Shown piece after piece: positions 39,693 to 50,880 of a stretch of 64,000 nt of DNA. Location: the NCBI RefSeq assembly GCF_900496995.4, contig NC_044012.1, positions 26,115,606-26,179,605 on the forward strand, read 5' to 3'. Made by a program: the position numbers and the translations under genes. Source of the stretch: Aquila chrysaetos chrysaetos (Eukaryota; Chordata; Aves; Accipitriformes; Accipitridae). The notes below the pieces were generated by a model. It had not been told where the DNA came from, searched no databases, and worked only from the letters and a program-made list of their open reading frames with translations. Every line of letters begins with the position of its first letter. Position 1 is the stretch's first letter.

Positions 39693-39872
39693 CTTCTCTC
39701 TGCGTCTGCACCCAAACCCCAGAGTGGAAATCCTCCTCACCAGGCAGCTGCTCACCGAAGACACCCCGAGTCTGCAGCCCCTTGCCACCGTCCCTAAACC
39801 CAGGGCCAGGAGGGGGGCCTCTGCAGGAAGGGGGCTGGCTGTGCGGCCATGCAGCTGGGAGGTGACGAACCC

Positions 39873-39896
39873 ACCACACTTCCTCCACCACTTCCG
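39873..39896 (-). promoter_or_regulatory. RUNX / PU.1 / ETS motif cluster upstream of CD48
   Basis: On the minus strand, a CGGAAGT ETS core (39890-39896), a GAGGAAGTG PU.1-like site (39877-39885) and a TGTGGT RUNX core (39873-39878) sit within 25 bases. The cluster is about 190 bases upstream of the CD48 start codon. Such a combination is typical of leukocyte promoters. Function is inferred from motifs alone. Confidence 0.5.
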
Positions 39897-42505
39897 TCTC
39901 CCTTAAGGGAAGTCACCCACGCGGGGTTTGGGGGAGGTTTGTGACGCCGTCCAGTGGGCGGCCAGTGAGAACAGGCACTGCACCCCTGACCCTCCTTGAG
40001 GAAACCACGCACAGGACCCCATGGACCCCTGAGCCTCCTTGGGGACACCACGCACTGCACCCCATGGATCCCTGACACCCCCACCCCCCATCAGAGTCGC
40101 CCCGCTATCCTGACAGTAAATGAAAAGCAGACCCCAAGGGTCACATCTCCCCTTTACAGCTGCTATAACTAACCCACAGGGTTCCCATTTGTCCACATGC
40201 AAACCCAGGTCTGTTTCCTCATCAAGGTCTGGCCCCTGGACATGCATTGAGCAGCCCCAGCTTGAGTGGGGACCACTGGCACCAGCCTTCAGGGTGTCCC
40301 CATGATCCTGGTTTGCAGGTGGGAAAGAGATGGGAGGAATGACTTGCTGATGCTAAAGCACATGCCACAGCCCAGCATGCTGGCCTCTGACCAGGGCAGA
40401 TGCTTAAAATGATTTTAATTACAACCTGGATTCCTTTCTGAAAGACAACATTTCAGGCCCTTTGTTTGGCACCGGCCGAGGGATATGTGGGGCAGCGAAG
40501 CCAGCACAGCCCCCACGTCGGGGGCAAACAGCTGCCGGCATCTTCCCACGCACCACCCCAGCCACAAGTAAGGACTACAGGGGCCGACCCCAGCCGTGAA
40601 CAAAGGGCGACAGCAGCACCCGCTGAGCCCTGACCCAGTTTAATTTCAGCCCTGAGCGGTCCCCGTCCATCGGAGAGGAGATCCGATGTCAGCACAGGGA
40701 GACATTAGTATAAGCACGTCAGCAGGCACGCAATGATGCTATGGCCGGATCACTGGCACCGAGTCAGTGGCACTGCGGTGCCGAGCACCCACTGGCTTGT
40801 CCCCACGCCTGATTACACCATGCTGATAGAAACAAATGGAGATGGGAAAGCAAACTTCCCTGGCAGGGAGCAAAGTGCTGCCTCAGCGCTTGCAGCAAGT
40901 GCTGCAAATTATCTCCAATATGCAAAAGCAGGTCATTAGCATAAATTACAGCCCCGTGATGGAGCGTGGCTTCAGCAGGAACCCTACATGTTGATGGATG
41001 CGGCAGCTCCCAGGCTCTGTGCTGTCGCCTTCAGGCATTTCTGCTCGTCAGGAGCATGGGGACCAGATGTTTTGGGCTGCAAAGGGGCTGAGTTGTGGCT
41101 CCTGCTTTAGCCCCTGCTCCCAGGCAGCAGCCACAGCCCAGCAAGGACGGCCACCACATCCCCAGCACCTGTGCTAAAGGACTTCCATCCCCTCCATCAT
41201 GCCTGAACTTTTCCCACTGAATTCAGCCGGCCACAGGCCCCACTGCCACCTGCCACATGCAGAGGGGAATGCCCTTACAGTGCAAGAAGTATTTGACTCA
41301 CACCTGCACATTGTGAAAAGCAGAGCATAGGGCTTGGGATGTTGTAAACCAGCCCAACTCTGGTGGCAGTGCCGGCATGCTGAGACTGAGTCCCCATCCA
41401 TGCCAGCCCAGCCCCCTAAATTCCCTTGTTGTGGCAGCCAGACACCCCCTCCCTCCCTGTGCCAGCCTCCTAGCGCAGCTCCGGTTAATGATCCCAATTA
41501 ATGCTTGTTTCACAGGGAGCAGCCACAAAGCTATTTTGATCCAGGGACTCGGGCAGGAGAGGAGCATTGCGGAGCCACCATTACTCCCCATGCTGCCATC
41601 AAAGTGCCACGTTTCATTTTCATCCCAAAGAAAAGCCCTTGATCTTGCCTTTGGGAAGATCTTTGAAGCCAGAGCCCTTCTTCACCTCCTCCTCCCATGG
41701 CCACTCATGTTGTAGGAGCATGGGATAACTTAGGTGGGAAGGGACATGGCAGCGTCTCTGGTCTCAGCTCACCATGGGGCATCCGGGGCCGTGCCCAGCC
41801 AATGTAGGCAGGGACCATCCTGCCCAGGGCCACCTCTCCCCTACCCGACACACGTGGCTGAAACTCTGCAAAGTGCATCTGTGCACAAGATTCTGATCAC
41901 TTCAGAGGGTCCCGAGCCACAAACAAGACAATTCCCACTTCCTCCCTGAGCCCGAGGTACACTTCAGGCTATAAATAGCCAATTAAGCTAATTAAACAAG
42001 CACCATAATGCCTCATACAGTTCAGCTTATATTAGCGCCTAAAAATAAATTCCCAAGGTCTATCAAACCTGTCAAGACCTATAAAAACCCACAAGATCAC
42101 ACACTGGCACTAAACACATACACATCACATGTGTCCTCTTCCCCCACAACCCCATCTGTCCAATTTCACATCCATCTCCTCCGAAGACAGGTTTCCATCA
42201 CCAAGTCTTTCCTCCTTCCCTCACAGGAAAGCCTCCAAGGCACAGCTGGGGTTTGCATCCTTGCAAAAACCCGCGTCTGACCATTCCCATTCCGAGCAAG
42301 CCCCCGGCTTTCCTGGTTGGGGTCCTGGTGCGTGCTGGAGGTCTCTGTGTGATCCTGGAGAAGAGGCCTGTAGGGAAGGGAAGGTCTTGCTGAGGCAGCT
42401 GGGGCACTAGGAATGGTGGTGGCCAGCAGGAGCCAGGGGCGATGTCTGCAACGGGGGACACCAGCTTCTAGAACCTGCCGTAGCCTGCAAGGAAATGGGT
42501 GAGGT
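39897..42505. other. Intergenic DNA between CD48 and CD244
   Basis: No coding exon was recognised. Around 41.94-42.13 kb the sequence becomes unusually A/T-rich (ATTAAGCTAATTAAAC and similar), unlike its surroundings. A stretch near 41.72-41.83 kb weakly resembles an old CR1 3' end. Confidence 0.4.
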
Positions 42506-45500
42506 TTAGCACGCCACAGCCCCAAAAAGCTGATGAGCTTTGGAGATACCCAGGTCTTGTCTTCCCACTGGTCCAGTGCCTGTTACCTCTACGTAGGCAG
42601 TGGAAACCAAAGCTGGGTCCAGCCTCTTCTTCTTGAGAGAAGACGACTGCGGAGCAGAGCAAAAACCTGCCGTTAGGCAACGCACGAGCAGGACAGTGAA
42701 CCCAGCACCTGGTTGATGAACCGAGGGGACCTGGGTTTCAGTGCCACTGCGGAGGGGCCGGGGTCACAGTGGGGCAACTTCACCTTCCTGTTGGGCTGAA
42801 CCGTGGAATAGATGGTGTAGCTTTTGGGCTCCTGAGGGTGGCTGGGTCCCTGCCAGGGAAAAACGGTCAAGATGCGCAAAGAAAAACAAATTTTGGGCAA
42901 AAGGGGTCATCTTGACAGTTGTTATAGATGCAATCAGCACAGGGGCTGCGCAGCCAAGCCCACAAGGCAGCTCCAATCCCCCCTCACCAGCACAGGACTG
43001 ACCCTACCTGCATTTTGGTGCAGATGACAGCGTAGATGGTGTTTCCTCCCATGGTGGCCTCACTGGTCCCATTCTGGGGGACAAAGCAACCCCAGACTGG
43101 TTAAAGGATGCAGCCTGGGGTGACAGACATTTCCAAACAGAGGTTCCATCCCTCCAGGCAGTGTGGGGAAGGGATGCCCAGGGACAGCCCTGGCACTTAC
43201 AGGGTTTTGGCCAGTTTGGGCTTTGCCCACCTCCTCGTAGACAGTCAGCATCTGCTCAACTTGTCCTGGGGGAGTTTGAAGGGTCAGTTTAAGACAGCTG
43301 ACATGTTAGAGCCCCCAGACTGGGGGGGTTCAGCCCTCAAGCAAAGCAAAGTCCCTTGGCAACTGGGAGGTTTTACTTTGTTGGCACCTGGCAGGGGCTG
43401 GGGAGGGATGGGCCAACTCAGAATAAAATGAATATCCAAACCCAAACAGTCCTCTAGACCCCATGGGACAAGGCCTCCAGGTTTGGGCACCAATGCTTGG
43501 GCTGCTGGGATACTTCATCTAGCTCATCAACCTGGACCACCCTGCATCAGCAGGGATGGGCAAAGACTTCATGCCTTGTGCAGCACCTGGCAGGGGGGTG
43601 ACAGTGCCCAGTGGCTTATCAGGCACCAGCCCCAGGACTGGAGAAGGAGAACCCCAGGGCCAGCACAGAGAGCATTAGGAGTGTCACAGCAGTCAGGAGG
43701 AGAGCAGGGGCTGCAAAGCCAAAAGCCCATGGCTGCCCATCCCACCAGCTACTGCACCAACCCCAGGGACAAACCTGCCAGGGGGTCCTTTGCTCGCTTC
43801 CTCCGCCAGTTGCAGGTGACAATGAGGGCTATGGAGATGGCCAGTGCCAGCCCCAGGGACACAGCCACTGCCCACCATGGAATGATGCTGGAATGCCCTG
43901 GGGAGGAAGGAAAGGAGAAGGGGACATCTTCGATGCAGGGCAGAGCCTTGAGCCATTTCTAAACACAGTCTCCATCACAGATCACAGCACAAGGGGAAGA
44001 GACCTGGCCAGGAAACCTCAGCCCCGGTTCTTTCCCAGGAGAGGAAGCTGGGCACATTTTGGCGTCAGTGTGACAGCCTCCATGGTTTCACTGGCCCAGG
44101 CAGGGAGATGAAGGGCCCCGAGAGAGGACTGGAAGCAGTGCGGCTTGCACGCCCCCTAAATCCTGCTTTTGCAGAGCTGAGGCTAATTGTCCCTGGGCAC
44201 CAAGGCTGGGTTGGGTGCCAGGTTGGATGCACAGGCTCAGAGCACTTGCGCGATCAATCCTGCCACATCCCCACCGCTGCCAGCTACGGTTCACAGCCAC
44301 GCAGCACCTTCCACGCTAGCTGCGCGCTGCACCGCGGCCCCAGCCCATGGCTACATCTCCCGCCTACTCATCCCAAACGGATTTAAGTCCCAAATCTCAT
44401 TTTGGAGCTGGAGGGGCAGAAACTCCCCCCCCCCAAACATTTGTCTCACAAACCTGAGGCCACGGCTTGGCAGGAAGCTACCGTGATGTTGGTGCTGTCT
44501 GTGCTCCAGCTCACCGGGTTGCTCACGTTGCAGCGGCAGATGGTGGGGCCAGCATCCCCATGGACCTCCAGGTGCAGCCAGGACTGGTGCTCCAGGGCTC
44601 CCCGGGGATCCCCACTGCAGGACCAGCTGTAGGAGACGTTGCCAGCACCAGACACAGTGCAGACCAGTGAGAGGTTGCACCAGCCCTGTTCCCGGTCCAG
44701 AACATGTGTCTCCAGGTGCAGCGAGTGGACGGGCTCTACGGGGACAGAGCTGGTGAGAGGGGACAGGAGGAACAGGCTGACGGGGTGATGGGGACCTGGC
44801 TACTCACCCCACACCGACACACGGAAGCACCGGGTAGTCAAGGTGCCTGATGTGTCCTCAAATTCTGCCTCATAGACCCCACTGTCTGCTGTGCTAACTG
44901 GGCTGATCTGCAGGGAGAAGGTCTCCTGCTGGAAAACAGCTCTCCCAAAAAAAGTACTGTTGGAGAATAGGTCAGCTTTATTCTTCTCAACCGTCAGGAT
45001 CCGCTGCTGGTATCCTGCATCCAGTCTCACTCTCCATGTGACCTTTGTCCATCCCTGCGGGGGTTTCTCCGGCTGCAGGTGCAGCGCTCCGTTGGCAGAC
45101 ACGGCTTGTTCCCAGCACTCCAGGGGTCCTAAAGCAGAAAGGCATGAGCGAGGGCTTGCAGCCCTGGGAGATGCTCCATGGCTGGGGAGGAGGCACAGCT
45201 GCTGGAGGCCACCTGTGTCCCCAGCACAGCCCCTCCTGCTCCTCAGGGGTGAGCTCAGCCTGATTCTCCATCATCATCCCCAAGATGGTGGTACCCTTTG
45301 CTCTGCACCAGCCCAGGTTGGTTGTGTGTCTGACTGCAGCAGCTGCTCTGGCCATGCATTGCAGATGCTCACGCAATAGCCTCTGCCCTGCCCTGAGCAG
45401 GGATGGTTGCAGACCCTCTAATCATAGCATCTGGTTGCTTGTTTGTGCCTCAGCTCCTTCCTTGCCCATCCAGCCTGGGGAACAGCAGGAATTTTGCCCG

Positions 45501-47477
45501 CTGGACCTTTTTTCTTGAGTTTCTGTGCTTGCCTCCCTCTTTTCAGTGCAGCCCCGGATGTCAAGGGCTCTGGCAGAGGCGAGATAAAAAAGCCCCTAAA
45601 ACAAACGAACACCCATGGCTGCCGGGGCCAAGTGTGCACACAACCTCATGGCTTCCTCACGGCTGCATGTGGTCAGAGCAGTGCCGGGAGCTGCCTCAGC
45701 CGTGGGTAGACTTTGTCCAGTACAGCCCCACACAATCACCTGCCTTGCAGCCCTCAGCAAAGCCCGGCTTGCACAGCCATCAAGGCAAGCATCAGCCTTC
45801 AGCGCTTGGCTTAGCCCACCCAGCCCACAGCCCCCGGCAAGGCTTTGTCTCCATGCAAGCGGTCCGAACACCGAGCCATGCTTGGAGGACACCTGTGGAG
45901 CCACCAGCTTTGCTATCTCCTGGCATAGCCAAAAGACCCCAAGCAGCTCCAGCTTAAACCTTGTCTTTGCAAAGCCGCAGGCATGAGGACTCCTGCCCTC
46001 ACCAGACCCTGGGGTGTAGAGAAGACATCCCCATACTCAACGGATCTAGGAATACAATCAGCCAGAGCAAGCAAAGGCAGAAACAGCCTCCCCTGGAGAA
46101 ATGAAGGGGCAGGCTCTATTTATCAGTTCCCACCCCTGATGGCTCACACCTGGGACCTGCAGCTCATTACAAAGGGGGCCCTTCCCACCACCCCAGGTAC
46201 TAAACAGCCTGCAAGAAATAGGGGTTATTACTTATTACTGTTTTGCAGGCATCTAAAACTGCAAGAAAGATGTAAGGGCACCTTAATGCCCTCATCCTAG
46301 GCTCCTGGAGCTGCCCTGGAGGGAGGGTGCTAGGGCAGTGGGTGTGCAGAGTCAGGGAACAAACAATGCAAAAACACACCCTGCAACCTGGAGGTGTGAT
46401 TGTAACCCACTGCCTACAGCTGGCATAAGTGCTGGGGTCAGGCCGGTGCAGCACGCTGCGGGTTAACCACGCCAGCACCTGCAAGGAGGTTTTGCAGCTC
46501 AGCTGAGCCTGTGCCTGCTGTGGGCTTTACTGCTTTAAGCAAGCAACACCCCATCTTGTGCACCCACCCCTGAGCAGCGAGTGCCCCCCAGCCCTGCACC
46601 ATCAGGGTGGGCAATGGGGTTGGGAGACGCATCTTAGGGTGCTGAGAGAGGGAAGGTGGAGGTGATACTTGCCTGCTCTCCCCATGAACAGGGAAGGGTG
46701 GCATGATGGGGGATACAGAAATGCAGCCAGGAGATGCTCCAGGCATCAAGCTGGCCCCCGAAATTGAGCGTTTGTCTGTTCCCCTCATGCAGGAGTTGCT
46801 GGTTTTAGGAAGAAGACCCTCAGCCACCACCAGCTCCACTGAAATCGTGGGGGAAAGGTGCCGTGTTTGTTCAGTGGAGAGACCTGGCCTTGAAAAGCTG
46901 CATTTCTGGGTGCAGGAAAGGTCAGGGCCGGCCACGGGGTGTGGGCTCAGCTCTGTCAGGGAAGTGACTTCTTTCAAGCAAACCCTGCATGGTGCAGGCA
47001 GCAATGCTGCCTGTGAAGGGGAATCGGCGCTGCCTGAAAGCTGTCCTGGTTCTACCTGCTCTGGGCAGGACTGGACACAGAAAACTGAAGAAAAGCCAAA
47101 AAAAACCCAAGCTAGCCCCACTCCATCTCCCGAGGGACCCCAAGCCCGGCTCACTGCCCATGACCCCGCAGCCCTCCCTGGCCTGAGTTCCTGTGGATGC
47201 CTTCACGCCAGCAGCACAGTCAGCCTTTCTCCAGCACCCAGCTCCCTGGGGCAGGCAGCGGCAACACCTTCCCATCCGTGCATCCCTCCTGCCCTGCCTG
47301 CGAATGCTGCCAGCACCCAGGCAGCGAGCCCCCATCCTCCCAGTGAGCACCCATCCTCCCAGCGAGCCTAGCACCGCGTTCCCCTTCCTCACCTTGGCCG
47401 CTGGCCGCAGCCAGCAGCACCAGGCAGAGCAGCACCGACGGTGCCAGTGGGCACCAGGGATCCCGATCCCAGTGCAT
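42506..47477 (-). CDS. CD244: CD244 (2B4, SLAMF4), receptor for CD48
   Basis: NK- and T-cell receptor for CD48. Exons are 47393-47477 (signal, APSVLLCLVLLAAASGQ), 44808-45128 (V domain), 44454-44735 (C2 domain), 43775-43897 (TM, WWAVAVSLGLALAISIALIV, then RRKR), 43201-43265, 43008-43073, 42784-42849 and 42646 down to a TAA at 42506. That is 382 residues (human 370). The C2 domain has NVSYSW and CNVSNPVSW as in human CD244. Each tail exon carries one ITSM: TVYEEV, TIYAVI, TIYSTV and TAYVEV, matching the four of human CD244 in number and order. The last exon could instead splice at GAG/GTAACA (about 42589) to a further exon near 42488. The Ig exons lie in an inverted duplication shared with 48980-49951. 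Confidence 0.93.
44195..45195. repeat. Inverted duplication, left arm
   Basis: These 1001 bases pair in inverted orientation with 48980-49951. By eye I count about six substitutions and one 29-base gap, in introns and exons alike. The arm runs from CD244 intron 1 to intron 3 and contains both Ig exons. The spacer between arms is 3784 bases. Confidence 0.93.
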
Positions 47478-48142
47478 CTTCAAATGGCACCCGAGCGAGC
47501 TGCCTTGCAGCCAGAGAGGTGCAAAACCCCTCAGAGCTGGCGACTGTCCCACAGCAACTTCCTCTCCCGCCTGCGGTTCCTTTGCACCCTCCGCCTCTAT
47601 GTGTTATCCTCCACACGGCCACTCTTGACCCCACTGTCACACCCTCCCAAGCCCAACTCTCCCCTGTGGTGGACGCCAGCATGGATGCCAGGGTACCCCG
47701 AGTCCCCGTGGGGCAGAACACAGTGGGGAAGGATGGGCTGCTGGCTGCCCCGGCAAGTTCGGCTACAGGGCTGGGTGGCTGCAAACCTCAGAGGAAACTA
47801 ATTTTAATTACCCAAGGGGGTGGGGGCAGGTTTGAGGCGTTTTGCTTTCCCTTTGCAGCTTGACTTTGGAGCTGCACGGCAGCACTTTGTAATGTGCGGA
47901 TGTGTCCAGCACCCTGACGGCAGGCCAGGGACAGCCCTGAGCAGCAGGATTCGGCCCATTGGGTAGCAGTGGTCAGCCCAAAAACCTGTGTGCCTTGTGG
48001 TCAGGGAGTTGGGGAGCAGTGCAGCCCAGCCGGGGGGGCTCCCAGGAGATGTGGGGGGCAGCGGATGCGGAGCGGGGGCTGATCCTCCCCCTGTGCCTGC
48101 CCTGATCTCCAACCCCAATTCCCACCTTTCCCTGGCACAGCA
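47478..48142. promoter_or_regulatory. Divergent promoter region of CD244 and its opposite-facing partner
   Basis: Only 665 bases separate the two start codons. Near the CD244 side are an ETS/PU.1 core (ACTTCCTC, 47557-47564) and a RUNX core (TGCGGT, 47572-47577), 8 bases apart. No TATA box is evident. A shared bidirectional promoter is an inference from spacing and motifs. Confidence 0.45.
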
Positions 48143-50155
48143 ATGGAGCATATCATCCTTCTCCTCTTCATCTCCCTCTTCTTCCTCTGCCGAGCCCAAG
48201 GTAAGCGTGGGTGGGTGGCCCCCAGCTCTGCCACGGGAGCTGCAATGAGTTGTGTCCAGCCTCTGTGCCAGGCATCCACATGGGGCTGGTATGTTCCTTG
48301 GGAAACTGCTTTTAAAAGCATGCCCAGGGTCAGTGCTTGCTCTGGGTTGGTTTTTGGGTTTTTTTCCTTGTGCAAACTAGCAAGCAAACAGCTTGTCATG
48401 AGATCAGAGCAGTCTCTCAGGTTGTCAGGTGAGGGAAAAAAAAACAAACCCACAAACCGAAGCCAAAAGCAAAAAGCTCTTTTTGAGCATCAGAAAACCT
48501 CAGCACTACAGGTATCACTTAAATTGGGCCATTGAGAAGGAATTTTTATGAAAAATTGTCCATTTTTTTAAGAAAAGGCTGCGTGTCTAGGAAAAAATGC
48601 TCTGCTTGTGAGGATTTGACTTGCTGTAGGAGGCACGGGGGAGGGCAGTGAGCGAGAGCTTTGTCAGTGCTTCCCCTGTCTTTGGAAAATGGAATCCCCT
48701 TTATGTTAGCCTTAGATAACAAATATATATTGGGAGAAAATAACCCCCACATGCACTGTTTGGAGTAGCTGTTTCTTACCAACCAAAGGTAAGCAGAGGC
48801 GGAGGATGAGAGAGAAGGAGGAACTGAAAACAGCTTGCCAAACTGTGCTCAGCCGCACCAGGGGCAACCAAGGGATGGCTGAAGGCGCACAATGCCAGAG
48901 GCTTTGAGCCCCAGATCACCAGGGACGGACAGAGCCGGGCTGTGCCAGGTGTGGGACCCCACAGTGGTGGCGGTGACCATGCCCCCTCCCCAGCCATGGA
49001 GCATCTCCCAGGGCTGCAAGCCCTCGCTCATGCCTTTCTGCTTTAGGACCCCTGGAGTGCTGGGAACAAGCCGTGTCTGCCAACGGAGCGCTGCACCTGC
49101 AGCCGGAGAAACCCCCGCAGGGATGGACAAAGGTCACATGGAGAGTGAGACTGGATGCAGGATACCAGCAGCGGATCCTGACGGTTGAGAAGAATAAAGC
49201 TGACCTATTCTCCAACAGTACTTTTTTTGGGAGAGCTGTTTTCCAGCAGGAGACCTTCTCCCTGCGGATCAGCCCGGTTAGAATTTGAGGACACATCAGG
49301 CACCTTGACTACCCGGTGCTTCCGTGTGTCGGTGTGGGGTGAGTAGCCAGGTCCCCATCACCCCGTCAGCCTGTTCCTCCTGTCCCCTCTCACCAGCTCT
49401 GTCCCCGTAGAGCCCGTCCACTCGCTGCACCTGGAGACACATGTCCTGGACCGGGAACAGGGCTGGTGCAACCTCTCACTGGTCTGCACTGTGTCTGGTG
49501 CTGGCAACGTCTCCTACAGCTGGTCCTGCAGTGGGGATCCCCGGGGAGCCCTGGAGCACCAGTCCTGGCTGCACCTGGAGGTCCATGGGGATGCTGGCCC
49601 CACCATCTGCCGCTGCAACGTGAGCAACCCGGTGAGCTGGAGCACAGACAGCACCAACATCACGGTAGCTTCCTGCCAAGCCGTGGCCTCAGGTTTGTGA
49701 GACAAATGTTTGGGGGGGGGGAGTTTCTGCCCCTCCAGCTCCAAAATGAGATTTGGGACTTAAATCCGTTTGGGATGAGTAGGCGGGAGATGTAGCCATG
49801 GGCTGGGGCCGCGGTGCAGCGCGCAGCTAGCGTGGAAGGTGCTGCGTGGCTGTGAACCGTAGCTGGCAGCGGTGGGGATGTGGCAGGATTGATCGCGCAA
49901 GTGCTCTGAGCCTGTGCATCCAACCTGGCACCCAACCCAGCCTCGGTGCCCCCCGGGGGGGGCAGGGGATGTCCCCCCCATCCCCAGCGTCTCTCTCTAT
50001 TTGCAGGTGTTTCCTTGTCCTACTGCAGAGTGAAAGGGCTCCTCTGGCTGCTGCTGCTGGGCAGCCTGGTCGCAGCCGTGGCCATCACACACGTCCTTGT
50101 CTGGCAGCAAGAACCCCCTTCCCACCTTGCTCCCGGCTCTTTGGGTACTGGGTAG
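48143..50155 (+). pseudogene. CD244-like partner gene, chimeric, probably disabled
   Basis: Exon 1 (48143-48200) encodes its own signal peptide (MEHIILLLFISLFFLCRAQ), unlike that of CD244. The V exon (49047-49338) and C2 exon (49411-49692) are almost identical to those of CD244. The V exon lacks 29 bases relative to CD244, between 49280 and 49281. The loss removes the DSGVY strand-F region, shifts the frame and gives an early TGA. The last exon (50007-50155) encodes a membrane span (GLLWLLLLGSLVAAVAITHV) and a tail of about 18 residues with no ITSM. An ATTAAA signal lies at 50289-50294. All exons keep phase 1, so skipping the V exon would leave a C2-only protein in frame. The original receptor class is unknown. 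It could have been a CD244-like receptor with a short tail, or a decoy. Confidence 0.7.
48980..49951. repeat. Inverted duplication, right arm
   Basis: These 972 bases are the reverse complement of 44195-45195 apart from a few substitutions and the 29-base gap, which accounts exactly for the length difference. The borders fall in introns 1 and 3 of the host gene, so its first and last exons lie outside the arm. Confidence 0.93.
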
Positions 50156-50689
50156 GACCCCTCAAAGGGGGAGCCTGCAAAGCAGCCACCGGACCCCACC
50201 CCACTTTGTGCATCACATCAGGCCTCAAAACTCCCCAACAAATGAGCTGCTTTTAACTGCAGAGAGCTGTTAACCCACCTGAGCATGGATTAAAGAAAAA
50301 TCTGCTTCTTTTTTTTTCCCCCAGTATTCTGTATTTTGGGTTCATGAACAAGTTCTGGGCTGTTCTGTGGAGAGGACAGATCAAATTGGCTGCGGGGGTT
50401 TTCACCCCAAAAGATGAGGCTCCCCTCCAACAGCCCAGGGCAAAGCTTCCCCCCACCCCAGAAGAGACCCCAGGGGTGGTGTTGTCCCTCCGGTTTTGAG
50501 CAAACAGGGACACACTCCCCTCCCTACCGTCCTGCCAGACTCCTCGCTCTGGGATGGAGCCATCCCGATGGGATCGGGATGCAGGGACTGAGGAGCATTA
50601 CCCCACCCCAGCCTTGCGTTAACTCTCCTTCCCATCCTTTAACAAAGCAGCTCGGCGTGTCACCCACTCATCGCCGGAGGTTTATTCCC

Positions 50690-50880
50690 TCTCCCAAATA
50701 TCTTAACTCCAGATCTGACACGTTTAGATAAACCGCAGATGGGGCGCCTTGTGGAAGGAGTATCATGTTATCTGGGCGCAGCAGCAGTTTGTTTGTCCCT
50801 TATCTAGCCCCGGCCAACAGATACCACCTCGTTAAATCGCTGGTAGATGTTAATGAGCTTGTCCTGAGAGTGGTTTTGCT
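50690..50880. promoter_or_regulatory. Candidate haematopoietic enhancer (GATA/RUNX cluster)
   Basis: Within about 110 bases are three GATA sites: AGATAA at 50726-50731, TTATCT at 50768-50773 and TTATCT at 50800-50805. A RUNX core (ACCGCA, 50732-50737) abuts the first. A further GATACCACC follows at about 50819. The block is less GC-rich than its surroundings and has no coding signal. The role is inferred from motif density and location inside the SLAM cluster. Confidence 0.4.

Noticed and set aside
41718-41830. Possible CR1 3' end ('ggataacttaggtgggaaggg')
   Set aside because: Resembles old CR1 ends, but no terminal repeat and too little matching sequence to list as an element.
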